DNA from: Cloeon dipterum
Lineage: Eukaryota > Arthropoda > Insecta > Ephemeroptera > Baetidae
NCBI RefSeq assembly: GCF_949628265.1
Contig: NC_088786.1
Location: 7,130,001-7,194,000 of the forward strand
Length of the DNA stretch: 64,000 nucleotides
Direction: 5' to 3'
In this document: positions 36,520 to 49,780 of the stretch, in pieces
Numbering within the stretch: position 1 is the stretch's first letter
How the letters are laid out: each line of letters starts with the position of its first letter
Made by a program: the position numbers and the translations under genes
Notes under the pieces: generated by a model
Told to the model about the DNA's origin: nothing
Databases searched by the model: none
The model's input: the letters and a program-made list of their open reading frames with translations, nothing else

Positions 36520-39500
36520 TGCCAGCTGCCCTTCAGCAACACGCGTAATTATATTGTCTGCCGAGAGTACGGAGTTGTTCTAATAAATCACGCATTTTTT
36601 CTATTAGCTATCTATATTTTAGTTTAATTAGTAGGTCAATGGGAAAGCTTTTTGCTCGGAAAATGGAACAAAATACAATAAGGATGAAAAGAGCTGAAAC
36701 TTCAAATGGGGTATCATTAGCTACAAATCTGTTAAATATCATTTTTACTTTCCGCATCATTCTTAGGGTTTTTCTAAGGTGCAGTTTAAATATCTGATAA
36801 AAAATTACTCTAAGTTTGCATTGAAATCAAGCAGCAAGTACTGTCGTGATTTTTTGACAATAGGGAAATTTTACTTCATGATTTCCGTATACAATTTTAT
36901 ACATATCATCGAGAAAAATTGAAATCTAGCGGAAAAGCGAAATCAGGCAAAATAGGGCAATCATTTACATTGCTTGGTCCTGATTTGACTGTAAGATGCT
37001 GTATAGAGATAAATCACCGGAGGCAGTATTCGCGCGACGCGCAGCTATTGGCGTCGGCTGGAGTACAGCGCTTTGAAAACGTTGTGAAGACTCAACAAAA
37101 TTGTGATCTAATTTGTATACGCATGATCAATTTGTGGATCAGAAAAACACGCGATTTGTACAACAAGCAAAGGTGAGCTTGAAATTTCCCTCATTTCGAA
37201 GCCATCTTGGATCTGACCGGTGGGAACCAATTCCAACGCACATCTGGTACTTTGTGAGATAAATTGTAGCCAAAATTTCCCAAACAATAGATCATACGAT
37301 TCACTAAACTTGCTAATGTAAAATTAATCCTTTTTGATTATCAATAGTGCCAGAGGCAACCTAATTCTACCGCAATTAAATCAGTAAGTTATTTTAGTTA
37401 TCTCACCAGCATTTATTTTAATTTATTTCGAGAAAAAATTATTTAATACTCAGTTTTAACATTTCATTTAAAAATCAAATCAAACACATAGTTTTAAATT
37501 AAAAAAACATGTTTACATGGATTGAAAATAAGCAGAGCTCACTGTTTTTTGTAATAATTCTTCTAATCAATATAAATCAGGGTTTGGCTTAGAACGAGCA
37601 TAATTTTATTAAAATAAAATGGTTTATGTTTCGAGGAGTTTCATACAAATTTTCTAATTTTGTTAAGCAACTTGTACTACCTATCTCAACAAAGTTTTTG
37701 TCCATTACAATTGCAGCCTGCGAGTAATTGGACCGGAAAGACGATTAATCGCTAGTCAAAGAAGCATCGACAAATTAGGGGTAGGCAATTTCTGAACAGT
37801 AATGTTGCGCAGGTTGCATGAATTTGCCCGTCCATTAATTTGTCTGAAGGGATGCGTTGATGCGTTGTTCCGGGCTGGCAACGGACAATTGGCCGATTGG
37901 GGCTGCAGCTATCCAGCAGTGTGTCAAAATTGATTTCAAAACGTGCCCTTCCATGCTGTTTCCCATATTTCGGGCTGGACAAACACGCTGCCGGAGCAAA
38001 CACCGCGTAAGCCTGTGCATTATTTACTCTTCCTTTCGGGCGTCAAACGCAGATCGACGGGCTATTTGCACTCGCCAAAGCGCCACCCCAATTAACCCGT
38101 TCACGCGTGTGTCACTTTTGCGCGAAATTGCCGGTGAAACAAAAGGGTAGACAATGGCGCCGCTCACGCTGCGTGACAACTTTGAAACGGGCTAATGAAG
38201 CGTTCTGCCACGCCGCAATTCAAGCGTGGGGAGGCTATTATTTGTCCTTACGCAGTTTGTCTTTCAATTTAAAGAGGCAAAACCTAGTTGCCAACGCATG
38301 AAGAATTCATTTAAAGGCAAAATTTACATAAACTTCATGTCTATTTGTAATAACTTATGGTTATAGATACAATATTCTAGGATAGAAGTTTATTTTTTAA
38401 TTTCACCAGGGAAACATAAAAATTAGCAGTGTATTACTAGGAAGATACTGTAACTAATTTTTTCTATAGTCATCCTGAATACTTCCTCATGTCTTACTTA
38501 ATAATTTACATAAAAATATAAAGCCGAGTTGTTATAACGAACTATGGAAATCATTTGTTGCCCGTCACCCACTACAACAGAAGATAATCAATGCTATTAA
38601 GCTCAAGATAAGGCTGTTTTTCAAGTTTGTTTTATGATGTAATTACTTTGAAATACTTTAAGATCAAATGTCACGTAAACAAAACGTTGCAACAAATGGA
38701 TACTTTTCTTGCCTGCAGTGGACCTTGAAGGAGCATTACTAATTGAATTAATTATTTAAAGCTTCAATGCACAAGCAGATCAATAATTTTGAAGGTCTTT
38801 TGATATAAATTCTCACCAGCATCATTGTTTAATTAAAAAAATTCTCAGTCTTCTTTTTTATGCTTTGCAAGTTCTAAAGCGTATGAGTAATATTTGCCAC
38901 ACTGACCACCATCACGCACGTACTCGTTTAAAATTGCGTCGATTTGCAAAAAAGCAGGCACGACGGCTCGCTATGAGTCTAATTAATTCAGCTCGATCTG
39001 CGAGGGTGATTTTCAATCATCGAGCACGTTCGTGTTCCGACCGACAGTGATTTGCCATAATTATCGGGCTGCGAGGGCGATGATTCGCACATATAGCGAG
39101 AGATGCGATGATTAATAAAATAGGCCGCGCGGCGAGCATTGCAGCTGGCGAGCGGCTTCTTGATTATTGTTATTAGCACTCGCGCTGACAAGGATAAATC
39201 TCACTTTCAGCAACTTTTGCAGCACACACGCGCCCCGCCTGATTAATTGCGGAATGAGCCGGGCCGAGTTTATACGTGCTTAAACGGCCGTAACTTAGGC
39301 TCAACTTTCATGTGTGTGTGCACGCCAGCAGTCAGATTTTCGGTGTCATTAGTCTTTTGTGAAATAACGCTCGCACCCTGCCTGGGAAAACGAAGAATGC
39401 CTGCTGCCTGCCTTCTACGCCACTGCAAGAAAACTATCTCATTTGGAACTTGGAGAGGAGCCATATGTTGAGTGCTTAAGTTGCAAAGTGAATTCCTTAC

Positions 39501-40518
39501 ACATGGGATAAATAAGGAAAACGTGCGATGCTTATTTATAGAAATATACATGCAATTTTAATATAGTGACTGTGAAATGTTTATTTCAGTTTCATCGAAT
39601 TAAATCATCAGGCTTGCAGCTTGCAATCTACATATACTTATTATCCAAAAGAGCAATTTTTTGTGCAGTTTAAATTTTTAAATGAACTTTTCTTAATACT
39701 ATAAATATTAATTTTATATGAAGTAACAGTTGGAAAATCTATTTGAACAAAACCTTTTCTGGCTTTTGATCTTTTCTTGTAGTTTTATGAGACGAATAGA
39801 AGAAACTTGTATTTTTTCGAAAATTTCCAAGTGAAATATTATCTCTTTGATATTTTTCTTATTATTTTTAGTAGTAAGATCAATATGATTCTAAATTATA
39901 AATTAAATTAAATTTCCTTAAGCATCACAGAATTGCTCGAGGTGCGTAAGACACCAAATCATTAAGGGTTAGCTGCGTAGTAGAAAGTAATCCTTAGAAT
40001 GAATTTTATTTTCCCTAATTAATTTTTCAGCAACGACTGACTACTGGCTGACACATAATATTTTCTAATTTCTTGTCTTATCTTGCATTGTCAATTTGAT
40101 CAATATATTAAAGTAAAATTCTAGGCCGAACGTAAAATCAATGTTTTTTTTGTATTTACTCAAGACAAGTAGGATAATATATATTAATTTAATTTTATAG
40201 CATATATATTCAAAAGTAATTAATAAAAACGGAAGAAAAAAACATTAAAATTATTATGTTAATATATTATAAAAATATTATTAAATATAAAAAATGATTA
40301 ATTTAAATTTTAAAATATAACAAAACTTTTATTTAAACTAGCTAAAATTGCTGTTAGTTAGCATTGTTAAGCACGCATAATTTGCGTAACATTCTTACTG
40401 TATTTTAAAAGTTAAAATAAAATCATTGGTTGGGGTCGATTATAGGCTGATTTGGGCCTAAATTTGACTCTCTTTCATTGTAATAACGATTACATCCGGA
40501 TTTGGGTGGATCGCGAAA
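36517..40518. other. Non-coding region
   Basis: AT-rich with islands at about 36990-37080, 37700-38300 and 38860-39470. Frames there overlap on both strands and match nothing known to me. The stretch 39540-40440 is strongly AT-rich. Confidence 0.4.
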
Positions 40519-40672
40519 GCTTTCCAACTCGCTACTTGCTGATTTGCACCTTTCCAGCATGCGAAAATAATTTCACGCGACGAATGTCTAGCGTTTGAAA
40601 CAAAGTCCCCAGTGCAGGGGCAGTAACACGACTGGGCTTCTTCCAACGAGGCCCGTGCACCCATTGGATGTC
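40519..40672 (+). mobile_element. Old SINE fragment
   Basis: CTCGCTACTTGCTGATTTGCACCTTTCCAGCATGCG and AATGTCTAGCGTTT match the body of the element at 56791-57232 in order and orientation. The tRNA-like head and poly(A) tail are missing. It is more diverged and shorter, so probably an older copy. Confidence 0.65.
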
Positions 40673-42069
40673 ATTGGTTTTCACGAGATATTTACTATCA
40701 GGGGGTCAACCATCTCGAAAGAGGTGAATCGACTATAAAAATCGTTTTAACTTTACTATAGTTAAATATTTGATACCACTGCGTTTATTTTTATCAAAAA
40801 TTTGTAACGTGCTCAATTTTTACTGTAAGCCGATCAAAAAGAAAAAAGCCGAATTAAAATATTGCTCCACTAATTAGGCAGCTGAAAATTTCACATGCTT
40901 CTTGGACTTTTTGATCTGAATCCTAGTGAATCATCTTTAACACAGAGCTTTCTTGCCCTTTTATTCTTCCTGCAAAATTTCAATAGAGTAAATTTATGAC
41001 GTGAGCCTTCTGATTGGCAAAGATATAGTTCCCAAGGGGTGCTCATTTGTCATTTCACATTCTGTGACATTTACAGCCTGCACGTAAAAAGCTTCAATTT
41101 CAATGGGATGATAATGAGGGCATGATTTAAGACCTGAGGCTGAATTTCGATGCTGCACGGCCATAAAAGCTGCTTCCAACTGTAAAAATTTCGTGTGCAA
41201 GGAAATTAAAGCGTTTCGGGCCGGTGTTGCAAGTGAGAGAGCAGTTTTACGAGCGGCACTGGTCGTTTCACATGTAAAGAGTCCATTTGCACATATCTAG
41301 ATGAAATAATGTGTTGCAGTGCAGCCGAGGCGTGCGAGTGGCATGCCGGCAGGCAATTATTCTCGGCAAGCATAAGAAAAGCAAAGCAGTTCGTCCGTCG
41401 TTTCCAAGAACAAAACAAGATAGCCTATCTCCGCGGCGGCAGAAAGAGAGAAAAAAAACGAGGACGAGCTGTGCTGCTTTTTCCGCAGGGGTTGCTGAAT
41501 AAATAAATGGCAGTATGCATATAATCTTTTCCTCCCTCCCCTGGCCCGCCGGCACACACTCATAGGGTGTGTTTTTTCCTGCTCGCTAATGAGAGGCGCG
41601 CGGCGCAAGAATTCCGAGCTAAATTGGGCGACTTTTTTGCTCTTTCCCCCTCGTTGCCGCTTTTTGCACACACCACGCTGGAAAAATTAAGCGTGCTCAC
41701 TGTTAATTATTTCACCTCGTCGCAGGAGAGACTCGCTTGCTCATTAAGTTTAGAATTCTGAGCGCATGTAAGGTCGTTGCGCGCGTTTAAAAAACGTCGC
41801 AATTTGCGCGTCGCACGTCAGCTGAATGAATAGGTTATATGTTCCGCAAATCTGGAGAGTCCTCGTTTGCCGTGGAACAACAGCTTTGTCCCAGCCATAA
41901 CACGCATCCGTCTCATTATGAAACTTTTTGCGCCGTGTAAATAAACTTCAAAAGGTTTGTTAAGCATCACCTCATTTACTGTGTTCGTGTGTGTATTTTT
42001 TTAATTTGAAATTTTTTGCTGATTTTGAAGGAGTTAAATGTGATATAACATAATAGAAGCTATAAAAAT
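40673..42069. other. Non-coding region
   Basis: AT-rich to about 41200, then a GC-rich island at about 41210-41960 with GAAAGAGAGAAAA-type purine runs. No gene recognised. Confidence 0.4.
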
Positions 42070-42406
42070 CACCGGCGTCCAGATAGCGATCTGTGTTGAT
42101 GTAGGTCAGAAGCCAATATGATGTCAAAATAATGGAGGCCAATCAGGAGACAGTCCAGCGGCCGAATAAATTAATTCCCGCATATTTTGTTACAATTCCA
42201 TTATCCTGATGTAACATCTAATGGTCGATTCGCCAATAACCGGGGTAATCAGCTGTTACTAAAGAAATAACAACAAAAATTTTAATTATGCTGAAGGTAA
42301 TTTCATGATAAATTTTTGAAGCCATTTTCATTTTACGTTTTTATCTTTCCCACCGTACTCTACCAGACGCCATATCTGACCGTCGCGTTGAATTCGGACC
42401 CCGGTG
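42070..42406 (+). mobile_element. hAT-like MITE, copy 2 (337 bp)
   Basis: Ends CACCGGCGTCC and GGACCCCGGTG form terminal inverted repeats. Flanks ATAAAAAT (42062-42069) and ATGAAAAT (42407-42414) are an 8-bp target duplication with one later change. The interior aligns with copy 1 at 31490-31863, with small deletions (for example after CAGTCCAGCGGCC). No coding capacity. Confidence 0.85.
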
Positions 42407-42414
42407 ATGAAAAT

Positions 42415-45400
42415 GATTCGATCTCATCTGAATTTCACAGCCCTCGAAGTGTTTCAACCGCGTAAAATTACGTTTTCGATCTCCAGCAAAATGGGATCTC
42501 ATTTTTAAAAGGCACTTGTGCTCTCGCTGCTGGCTGGCGTGATGTAATCTGCGTTTAAAGGTATAATTTTCCGCTCTCGGACATTGTCGGGCGCAATCAA
42601 AGGGCGCGGCGAGAAAGAGAGTTGTTGCCGGTGCCGGTGCCGTTGCCGTTGCAGGCCTTAATGTGATTGAACTTACGGGCCGGGGGTGCGAATAAAGGCA
42701 TTGTGCGCCGGCAGGGCTGATAATTCCGCACTTCTTTGTGTTGCCGGCCGATAAGTGCGCGCGAAAAAAGAGGAAGTTGCGTTGAGCACTGACTGAGAAA
42801 GAGAGAAAGCTGCTGCTCTATCGCGATTCGGTGGCTGAGTGAGTGAGTGAGTAAGTAAGGGGTTGAATGCCTTTCTCTTTCTCCCGCTCGCTCCTAGGGA
42901 CAAAGAGTTCTTTCCTAAGATGTCATCAGGACTTAAAATAAAACTTTTTCTTTCTTTTGCTGGCATTCTAGTTCTTTAACAACTCCACTCTCGGCGCTCC
43001 CAGATTAGGCGTCAAAACTTTAACACCAAAGCCGGGCGAGTGGGAATTGCTGGCGCGCGCGGAACCAAAGTTTGCCTCCAAATTTATTGCAGCGCCCGCC
43101 GCCGTCGCTGCTAGCTTGCTCAACTACTTAATGATCTTGAAATATTGTCCTCACGCTCTCTGACGCATTATTTATTCGCCGGCTGCGCGGAAAGAGTCTA
43201 ATAAATTTTAACCTCTTTGTTGTTCTCGGCATCCAGCGCCACACTCGCACTCGTTATTTACGCACCGGACGCTTTTTCTACCCCCCGAATCCGCGAACAG
43301 TGAGCAATTTTCCGAAATAACGCCGAAAATGTGACACGGGGAGCTGGTAATGGTCTTTACCAGTTGCACAGGCGGCAATACGAGCGCCAAAACGGAGAAA
43401 TTTTGTCCGGGAAAAGCGTTTCTTGAAGTTTTGTTTAACCTTTTTGACTTAAGGAATTTTACTGTTAAATTTCGTCAGGCAAAAACATATTTTTTTAATT
43501 TCTGTATATACCAAGAGAGTTTTTTGCAAATTAAAGCAACACAGAAAAATACTGGATTAACTTGAAATACTATTTGAAATCTGGGAACGAGCATTTTCAA
43601 TGTTACAATTTAAATTTTGGAAAAGATCGGCTCCAAAGATTGCGGGGCAAACCAGAGCTGTATACAGATTCAGGTCCAGACATCGCTCTTCTCAAAGCAG
43701 AACCCCCTTGCTTGTGTGGCAAGTGTACAATGCTTTGCCTATATTATGTCACTGCGCCTAGAGCCCCGGGTAAAACAGTTTTCTACAGCTTTGAAAGCAT
43801 TTCTGTAAAATTTTACTCAGCTCTTTTGTTAAGGACCTATGATGATATACATATTGTATATGTTTTTACTTTCGTATTTGTGCTCGTTGTTTGCAATCAG
43901 ATGGAGTGTGTTGTGAAAAGATAATCACTGGAATATACTACCATGCTGAAGGACAAATGAATTGCATTCTAATCAATTGGGGAGCTCTGTTTATCTCTAT
44001 TAACTCATTGAAAATCATGATTAATTTCATCTGAGGGGAAATTTTCCGCAAAATTCGCACATTGATCGCGAAGAGAGGAATTCAAATCAAGGAAAACAAA
44101 TCTTTGGTATAGACTTTTTAGTAGCTTGTAAAATTTGGCAAAATCTGAAATTAAACTGTTACTGATCGGTCCTGATTTAATGAAATTTACACGCTGTGTA
44201 CACAAAAACTGTTGGTTAACTTCTGCTAACAATAGACTCGATTAACCACTTGTATAGCCAACAAGGCAAAATGTTATTTATTGTTCGCCAGTAAATGCTT
44301 CACTTTAAAACAAAGAATAGAAGTTGACAGGGCTGATAAAAGGGGGATATTACTGATTTTTTTTTGAATTTACTGAATTTACTAGTCTTTGTCTTAATTG
44401 TTTGAAATTATTGCTGAATTTATACTGGGAAAATTAAATTACAGGGTCAGAAAAATTGAATAGGGGTTTAAGATTTTTCCTTGAGCGTTTGCATGGGGTT
44501 AGTTCGGACCTAAAAGTGGTTTTTAGCTGTAATTGCTTTGCAAAAAAGCTGACATATTTAAGTAAATATGAATTTTCCTATTTCTTACAAATAAAATTTT
44601 CAGTTAAAATTCACCCCTTGCATTTCTTTGCCCTATTTCCCACCCCCTATCATGCAAAATCATTGATTTTCAATTGGTTATCCTTAAACAAAAAATTATT
44701 TTTAAATCCTAGTTACTGGTATTTATGATATTTATTTACTAAATGTCTAATGGATATCCTAACCCTGAATTTCATTTACATCCCAATAACCCCACCCTGG
44801 TTTAATTTTCCTTTTCAAATTTCAACCATTAAAAAATGAAAAAAATAAGCAAAAAACTCGACCTTCCACAACCGCAGCTTGAAACTAATTCCAAGCTAGA
44901 AAAACTAGGTCAAATTAGTCTTGTTAGCGGCGAGCAGAGCAGGAAAAGGCTGCCAACAACTTTTAAAGGAGAGGCGCTCAAGAGGCGATGCTGCGACTCA
45001 TTTCCAAGTTCCCAAGTCGCCACAGCATCTCCAGTAGAAAAAATTTCAAGGTGAAAAGCACAATCTCTCGAGTTTAAGTGCGCGTGTCTCGGCTGCAAAC
45101 ACGCGTCCGTGTCTTATCCACGAGACAAAAGGACAATGAGGGACGCTCGCCGCGCGCAGGCCGAAAGTTTTCCCATTTCACACGAACGCGAGCGGCGTGT
45201 GTACAGCAAGTTTGATAGTGCGCTGCACTTTACAGCCGCCGCCACACACATTGCAACACCTTTATAAATTGCCGTGGAACACACGCCGGGGAGATTGCTC
45301 CTCCGCCGGCTTCGTCCTCGTCCTCCTCGTGCAAATATAATAAAGCGGCACGGTGCGGCACAGGCGCCCACCCCCCGGCCGAGGGCGAAATTTATCGCCA

Positions 45401-47264
45401 CTCCGACTCTGGTTTGCTGCAAGCACGTTTTATTGGCTTGCTAAAACAAAACCCTCTCGCAATTATAGCCCGAGAGCAGAGCACAACTCTGCCGAGTGTT
45501 TGCGGTCTGATTTTCGGCTCGCAGACAAGACTATCATCGCGGCTGGGATGACGATCGTCAGCCGCAAAAGCCACACGCCACCCTAGATGACGTGCAGAAT
45601 TAAAAACAATATGCTCCCAACGACTAGAGCTGCTCATTTTAATCATTTATTATTATTTCACCCAAATAATTTGCTATTTTCTACGTCACATTAGTTAAGT
45701 TTTGTGTACTTTATTGAAAGGCAATTTTTTTAATTGTTGTTGAAATAAAAGGCGGTAGAAAAGTGGAAGGTTTTTAAATATTTCCAGCAATATTGTACTT
45801 TGTGTGGTATTCATCATTTAAAAATAGTTTCCGTTTCATTCTCAGGCTTTGATCCTGTCAATTTCACAGTTTTTCCTTAGTCTGAGTTAAACTGGAATTG
45901 TAGAAAAACTTCAAACGGTTCAGAAGGGAAAATTAAAATCAAACTTTTACGGGTTGGACTTAACAAAGACAGAAAATTGGCCAAGAGTTGTGAAATTCAG
46001 AGTAAACAAAACATTAGGTTTTTTTAATTTTATTTGGTTTAACTTTTTAATTTAGTTTTTAAAATTTTAGTAATTTGTTTTCAATAAAACAAAATCATAA
46101 ACTTATATTAATATTTTTTTGTTACGTCAAATTAATTTCTGCGATAGTTTAAACCCACCAACCAAATATTTTATTTGATTGAAATGCAACATAAAAAAAG
46201 AAAAATATAATTTAAGTAGGCAGCCTGAGACAACTTAATATACAGGTATTATTACTATTTTCGGAAAGTCTGTTGCCCATATTTTAAAAATTTGAGTGTT
46301 TGAAGTCTATATTAACCTAGTACCAAGAAATAGCGGAATCCGCTAGTAATTAATCTTGCCCTACTTTTAGACCTGTGGAAAATGGTGATGAAAATAAAAT
46401 TCGGGGAACCCATTCATGTTTTCTCGGCCGCAAATTACACTGCGCATAAGACCCCGTTTGAGTCGAGCTTATGCTTTGACACACGCTCCATACAACGATG
46501 ACTCTTGTCAATGAGCTACTCTCTACGAAGCCTTTGCTGCAAGTGTAAGTTGAATATTCATATGTGTATGAAAGTACTACCTTTTGACCAAAACAGAATT
46601 CCTAATGGCCGGAGTTGCAGCTCGCAGTAAAGCTAGATGGAACGGGAGTGAGCTCCTAATATTTGCTAAAATTTTTCCTGTATACATAATTTTAAATAAT
46701 GTGTCAGTTTTATCATAATATAAAAAAATTGTATGTAAGACTTATGTAGCGTGTGCTTAACTTTATAGTGCTATATACCATATATTTAAAGCATGATTGA
46801 ACTCTGCAAAACTTGCTATAGTTTATAGTTCATTATTTTATTTTATTTAACTGTTTCTTGATTGCAGAAGAAAACATGGTTTTTTCTCAAAGAACCGAAA
46901 TATTGGTCTGTTTTGAAGTACGGACACCGAAAATATGAAAAAAGACTCTATAAAAAATACAAATATATGATTTATGAAGCCCAATTTTCGCCAATATCAC
47001 ATTGCAATAAACAAGATTCTTGATTTATTTTGGTGTTTCATTTTTAAACTAGCCTATTTCAATTTTGAGAAAAATTCAGAAAAAAATAATTTTTACCTTA
47101 CTACGAAAAATCAACATCCTTTTAAATTAGAATCAAATATGAACTTTAAAATAAAAGGTTCATTGCCTTTATTGAAAGATCCACTCTTTCATGAAAATAA
47201 ATCACATGAATAAAAACTTTATTAACTGGTGATGGTTAGATTTCATTTTGATCTCACTCCCTGA
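42415..47264. other. Non-coding region with GC-rich islands
   Basis: Islands at about 42490-43400 and 44900-45600, otherwise AT-rich. It includes short GCCGGT/GCCGTT repeats (42624-42652) and GAGT repeats (about 42837-42858). The 120-codon frame at 43562-43924 (+) and the 75-codon frame at 44005-44232 (-) are not recognised. No gene is called. Confidence 0.4.
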
Positions 47265-49780
47265 TCATTAGACCAAGAGTCTACATTTCCAGAGTGCACT
47301 GCTGCTTGCCCGAATGAACTTTCCGATCCACCCTTCAAGAGTCACTACAGCGGCAACATGCCGAGTATATACGCCAAATTAGAGCACCCCTCGGTGAATC
47401 GAGTCCAGCGAGTACCTGCTTTTCCTTCCGCCAAGTGCAAGCGAGCCTCGCGTCTCCGGCAGAGTAAAAAAAGTGCGTGTATGCAGCAGCAGCAGTGATC
47501 CTTATTCAATTCAAATGGTCCATTCAGGCGGCATTATACGAGCGGCGACGTCGGCGATCCAATTTGAATCGCGTTATGCACGCTCGGCCGCCAAATTGCT
47601 CCACCTGCAAATGGCCCAGTGTGCGGTGTGGTCACTGCGAAAGGAGCCGCGCAGCTGGAGACGCTCCCTTCCCTGGCTCTAATGGCCAAACCGACGAGGG
47701 AGCGGCTTTTTTATCTGATGCAAAGCCCGGCAAGAAGGAGACAGGCTTGATGATCACTTCTAGCAACGGATGTTTTTTTGCTGCTCCTAAAAGAATTTGA
47801 TATTTTTTCGGTGTACTTTATTAATAAATTAAAACATGACCAAATTTTGAAACTTTAATTAAATAGACTTTTTGAGCTTTTGATCATTTTAGCTTTTAGA
47901 CTAACTAATAAAAAATTCAAACATAAAAATGCAGAGATTATTGAAAGCCTGGGGGAAAAATACAGTTTTTGCTTACTTTTAACTTAAATTTGGTTTGAAA
48001 CAAATCGATCGGTGGGATTTTTTTTAACTCCCGAATAAAATTGTACCAAATTTCCCCTACGGTAATTATCTCTAAACTTGTTAAACAGTACATGTGAATT
48101 TAACATTTTCGCCAAACACCAAAATCCTTTAGGTTTTCTATATTAGAGCTAGTAAATTTCTGGAAAAGCATTTTTCTTGACGTTTGGTATATCTACTATT
48201 AATCAAGATAAATTCTTTTCGGACAAAACACGCAGGGACCCTTTACAGCAGGGCAGTGAAAAATGCACGCCCATCATGCCAGACTGTTTTTTTACGGCCT
48301 GAATAAATTTCTACGATTGTATACCGAGGATTTTGGTACACTCTCGCGACCCCCGCTCGTCTGGCGGCATCCAATGAGCGTAAATCACCCCTGCGGAGAA
48401 ACTTTTCTTCCCTCCAGAGGCCAGTGGAGGCGGTCGTTGCCGATTGTGAAAAGAGTTTCGCGCTGACCGAGAGTAACGACGGGCTCTTTTCCAGCCGGGC
48501 CGGCTGCCGGCTGGCAGTGAAAGGGCCATTCAGCCGCTGCTGCGTCCGACCCGCAAAAATAAACACAATTTCGCCGCCCCAGTGCCAATCAAATTCGTTC
48601 GATTTAATCGCCGAGGGATCCGCGCCGCCGCCTGTGTTTGGCACATGACAGCGCCACGCAAATTTGTTTGGGTGGGCCGCAATTTGGCGAGTTGACTTGA
48701 AATTGGCAGCCCAATTTCCACCGACGTCATTATACATACACAAAATGCGCGCCTCGTTAAAGCAGATAGATTGTATGCTTTCCACGGGGTGAAAATATAT
48801 GTCAGTAATTCGATTTGTGTACCATGCAAATGACACTAAATGCAGTTTTACGCCGATCAACTCTCGCTAAACGATGGTGATTTTTATTTTTTGACATATA
48901 TGAGTTGGATTGGGATCTTAAAATGGGTTGTTACTACGACTGCGTGATCTGGGGAAATTTACATAGTTAAAATAAAAATTAACACAATAATTGAATTCAA
49001 AATAGATTGGGAACTTATTGATGGCAAGAAGAATTGTTGTTATTTATTTTTTATTCATATACATACTATAACTGCATAAATGCACAGAAAGACATCATTA
49101 AAATACAAAGTAAGAAATGACTAGCAATACTGGCAGGAAACTGCAAAAACGATTAAAAACTGAAAGTAATCTTTTGCCGCACTAAGTCACAAAGTACCTA
49201 TAAAACTACACTTTACTTTGACAGTACACTCACCATAAATAATTATTGCAAAGATTAGGGAAATTTGCGACGGTCAACCTTCGGGAAGATCGTTCACGGC
49301 TTAACCAATCAAAAGTAAAACAAATGTTAGCCAAATACACTCCGCGCTGGCAGCGGTAGCATAGAAGGCAATATTTATATTTTTCCCCTCAAAATTCTAA
49401 GGTATTATATAGATTTCATCTAATTATGCAGATAAACCGACTGTTTTTAAGGTTAAGACTGTCTAAAAATTTGTTTTGTTGCTCTATTCAGCCCTGGACT
49501 TAAGGTAGGTAATTTAATACATGCATGTATTTTTGTAAAATAGATTTTAAATAATTCACGTTTGATTACAATATTCAAATCTAGAACGCCACTGATATTA
49601 CAAAAAGGTGATTTAAAATAATCTTAATCATTTATCATAAACTCTAATATGATCTTTGCATGGATCTATGGTTTATTTGTTTTTCTTCCAAAAATAACAG
49701 TATCGCAAAATTGGTGAACCCTATATTTGGCACAAATTTGCACCAAAAATCGATTTTCATACAATATCAAATTTAATTTA
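47265..49780. other. GC-rich islands with open frames, coding status unknown
   Basis: Islands at about 47270-47780 and 48230-48860. The second holds the longest single open frame of the window (48243-48860, -, 205 codons), but five other frames are open across the same bases, the protein has no recognisable domain or low-complexity signature, and no splice context fits. In the first, a stop-free frame at 47265-47498 (+, 77 codons) includes a CCAG acceptor-like word. Neither is called as a gene. Confidence 0.35.

Noticed and set aside
36919..37260. Possible third MITE (GCCATCTTGGATCTGACCGGTGGG resembles the MITE right end)
   Set aside because: No matching left end, no target duplication, and the rest does not align with the two good copies.
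43562..43924. Open frame containing PDIALLKA, resembling the Asp motif of serine proteases
   Set aside because: No His or Ser motif nearby in any frame or plausible exon. A short chance match.
47265..47498. Stop-free frame with an acceptor-like CCAG, possible exon
   Set aside because: No partner exon, no recognised protein, no good donor at its end.
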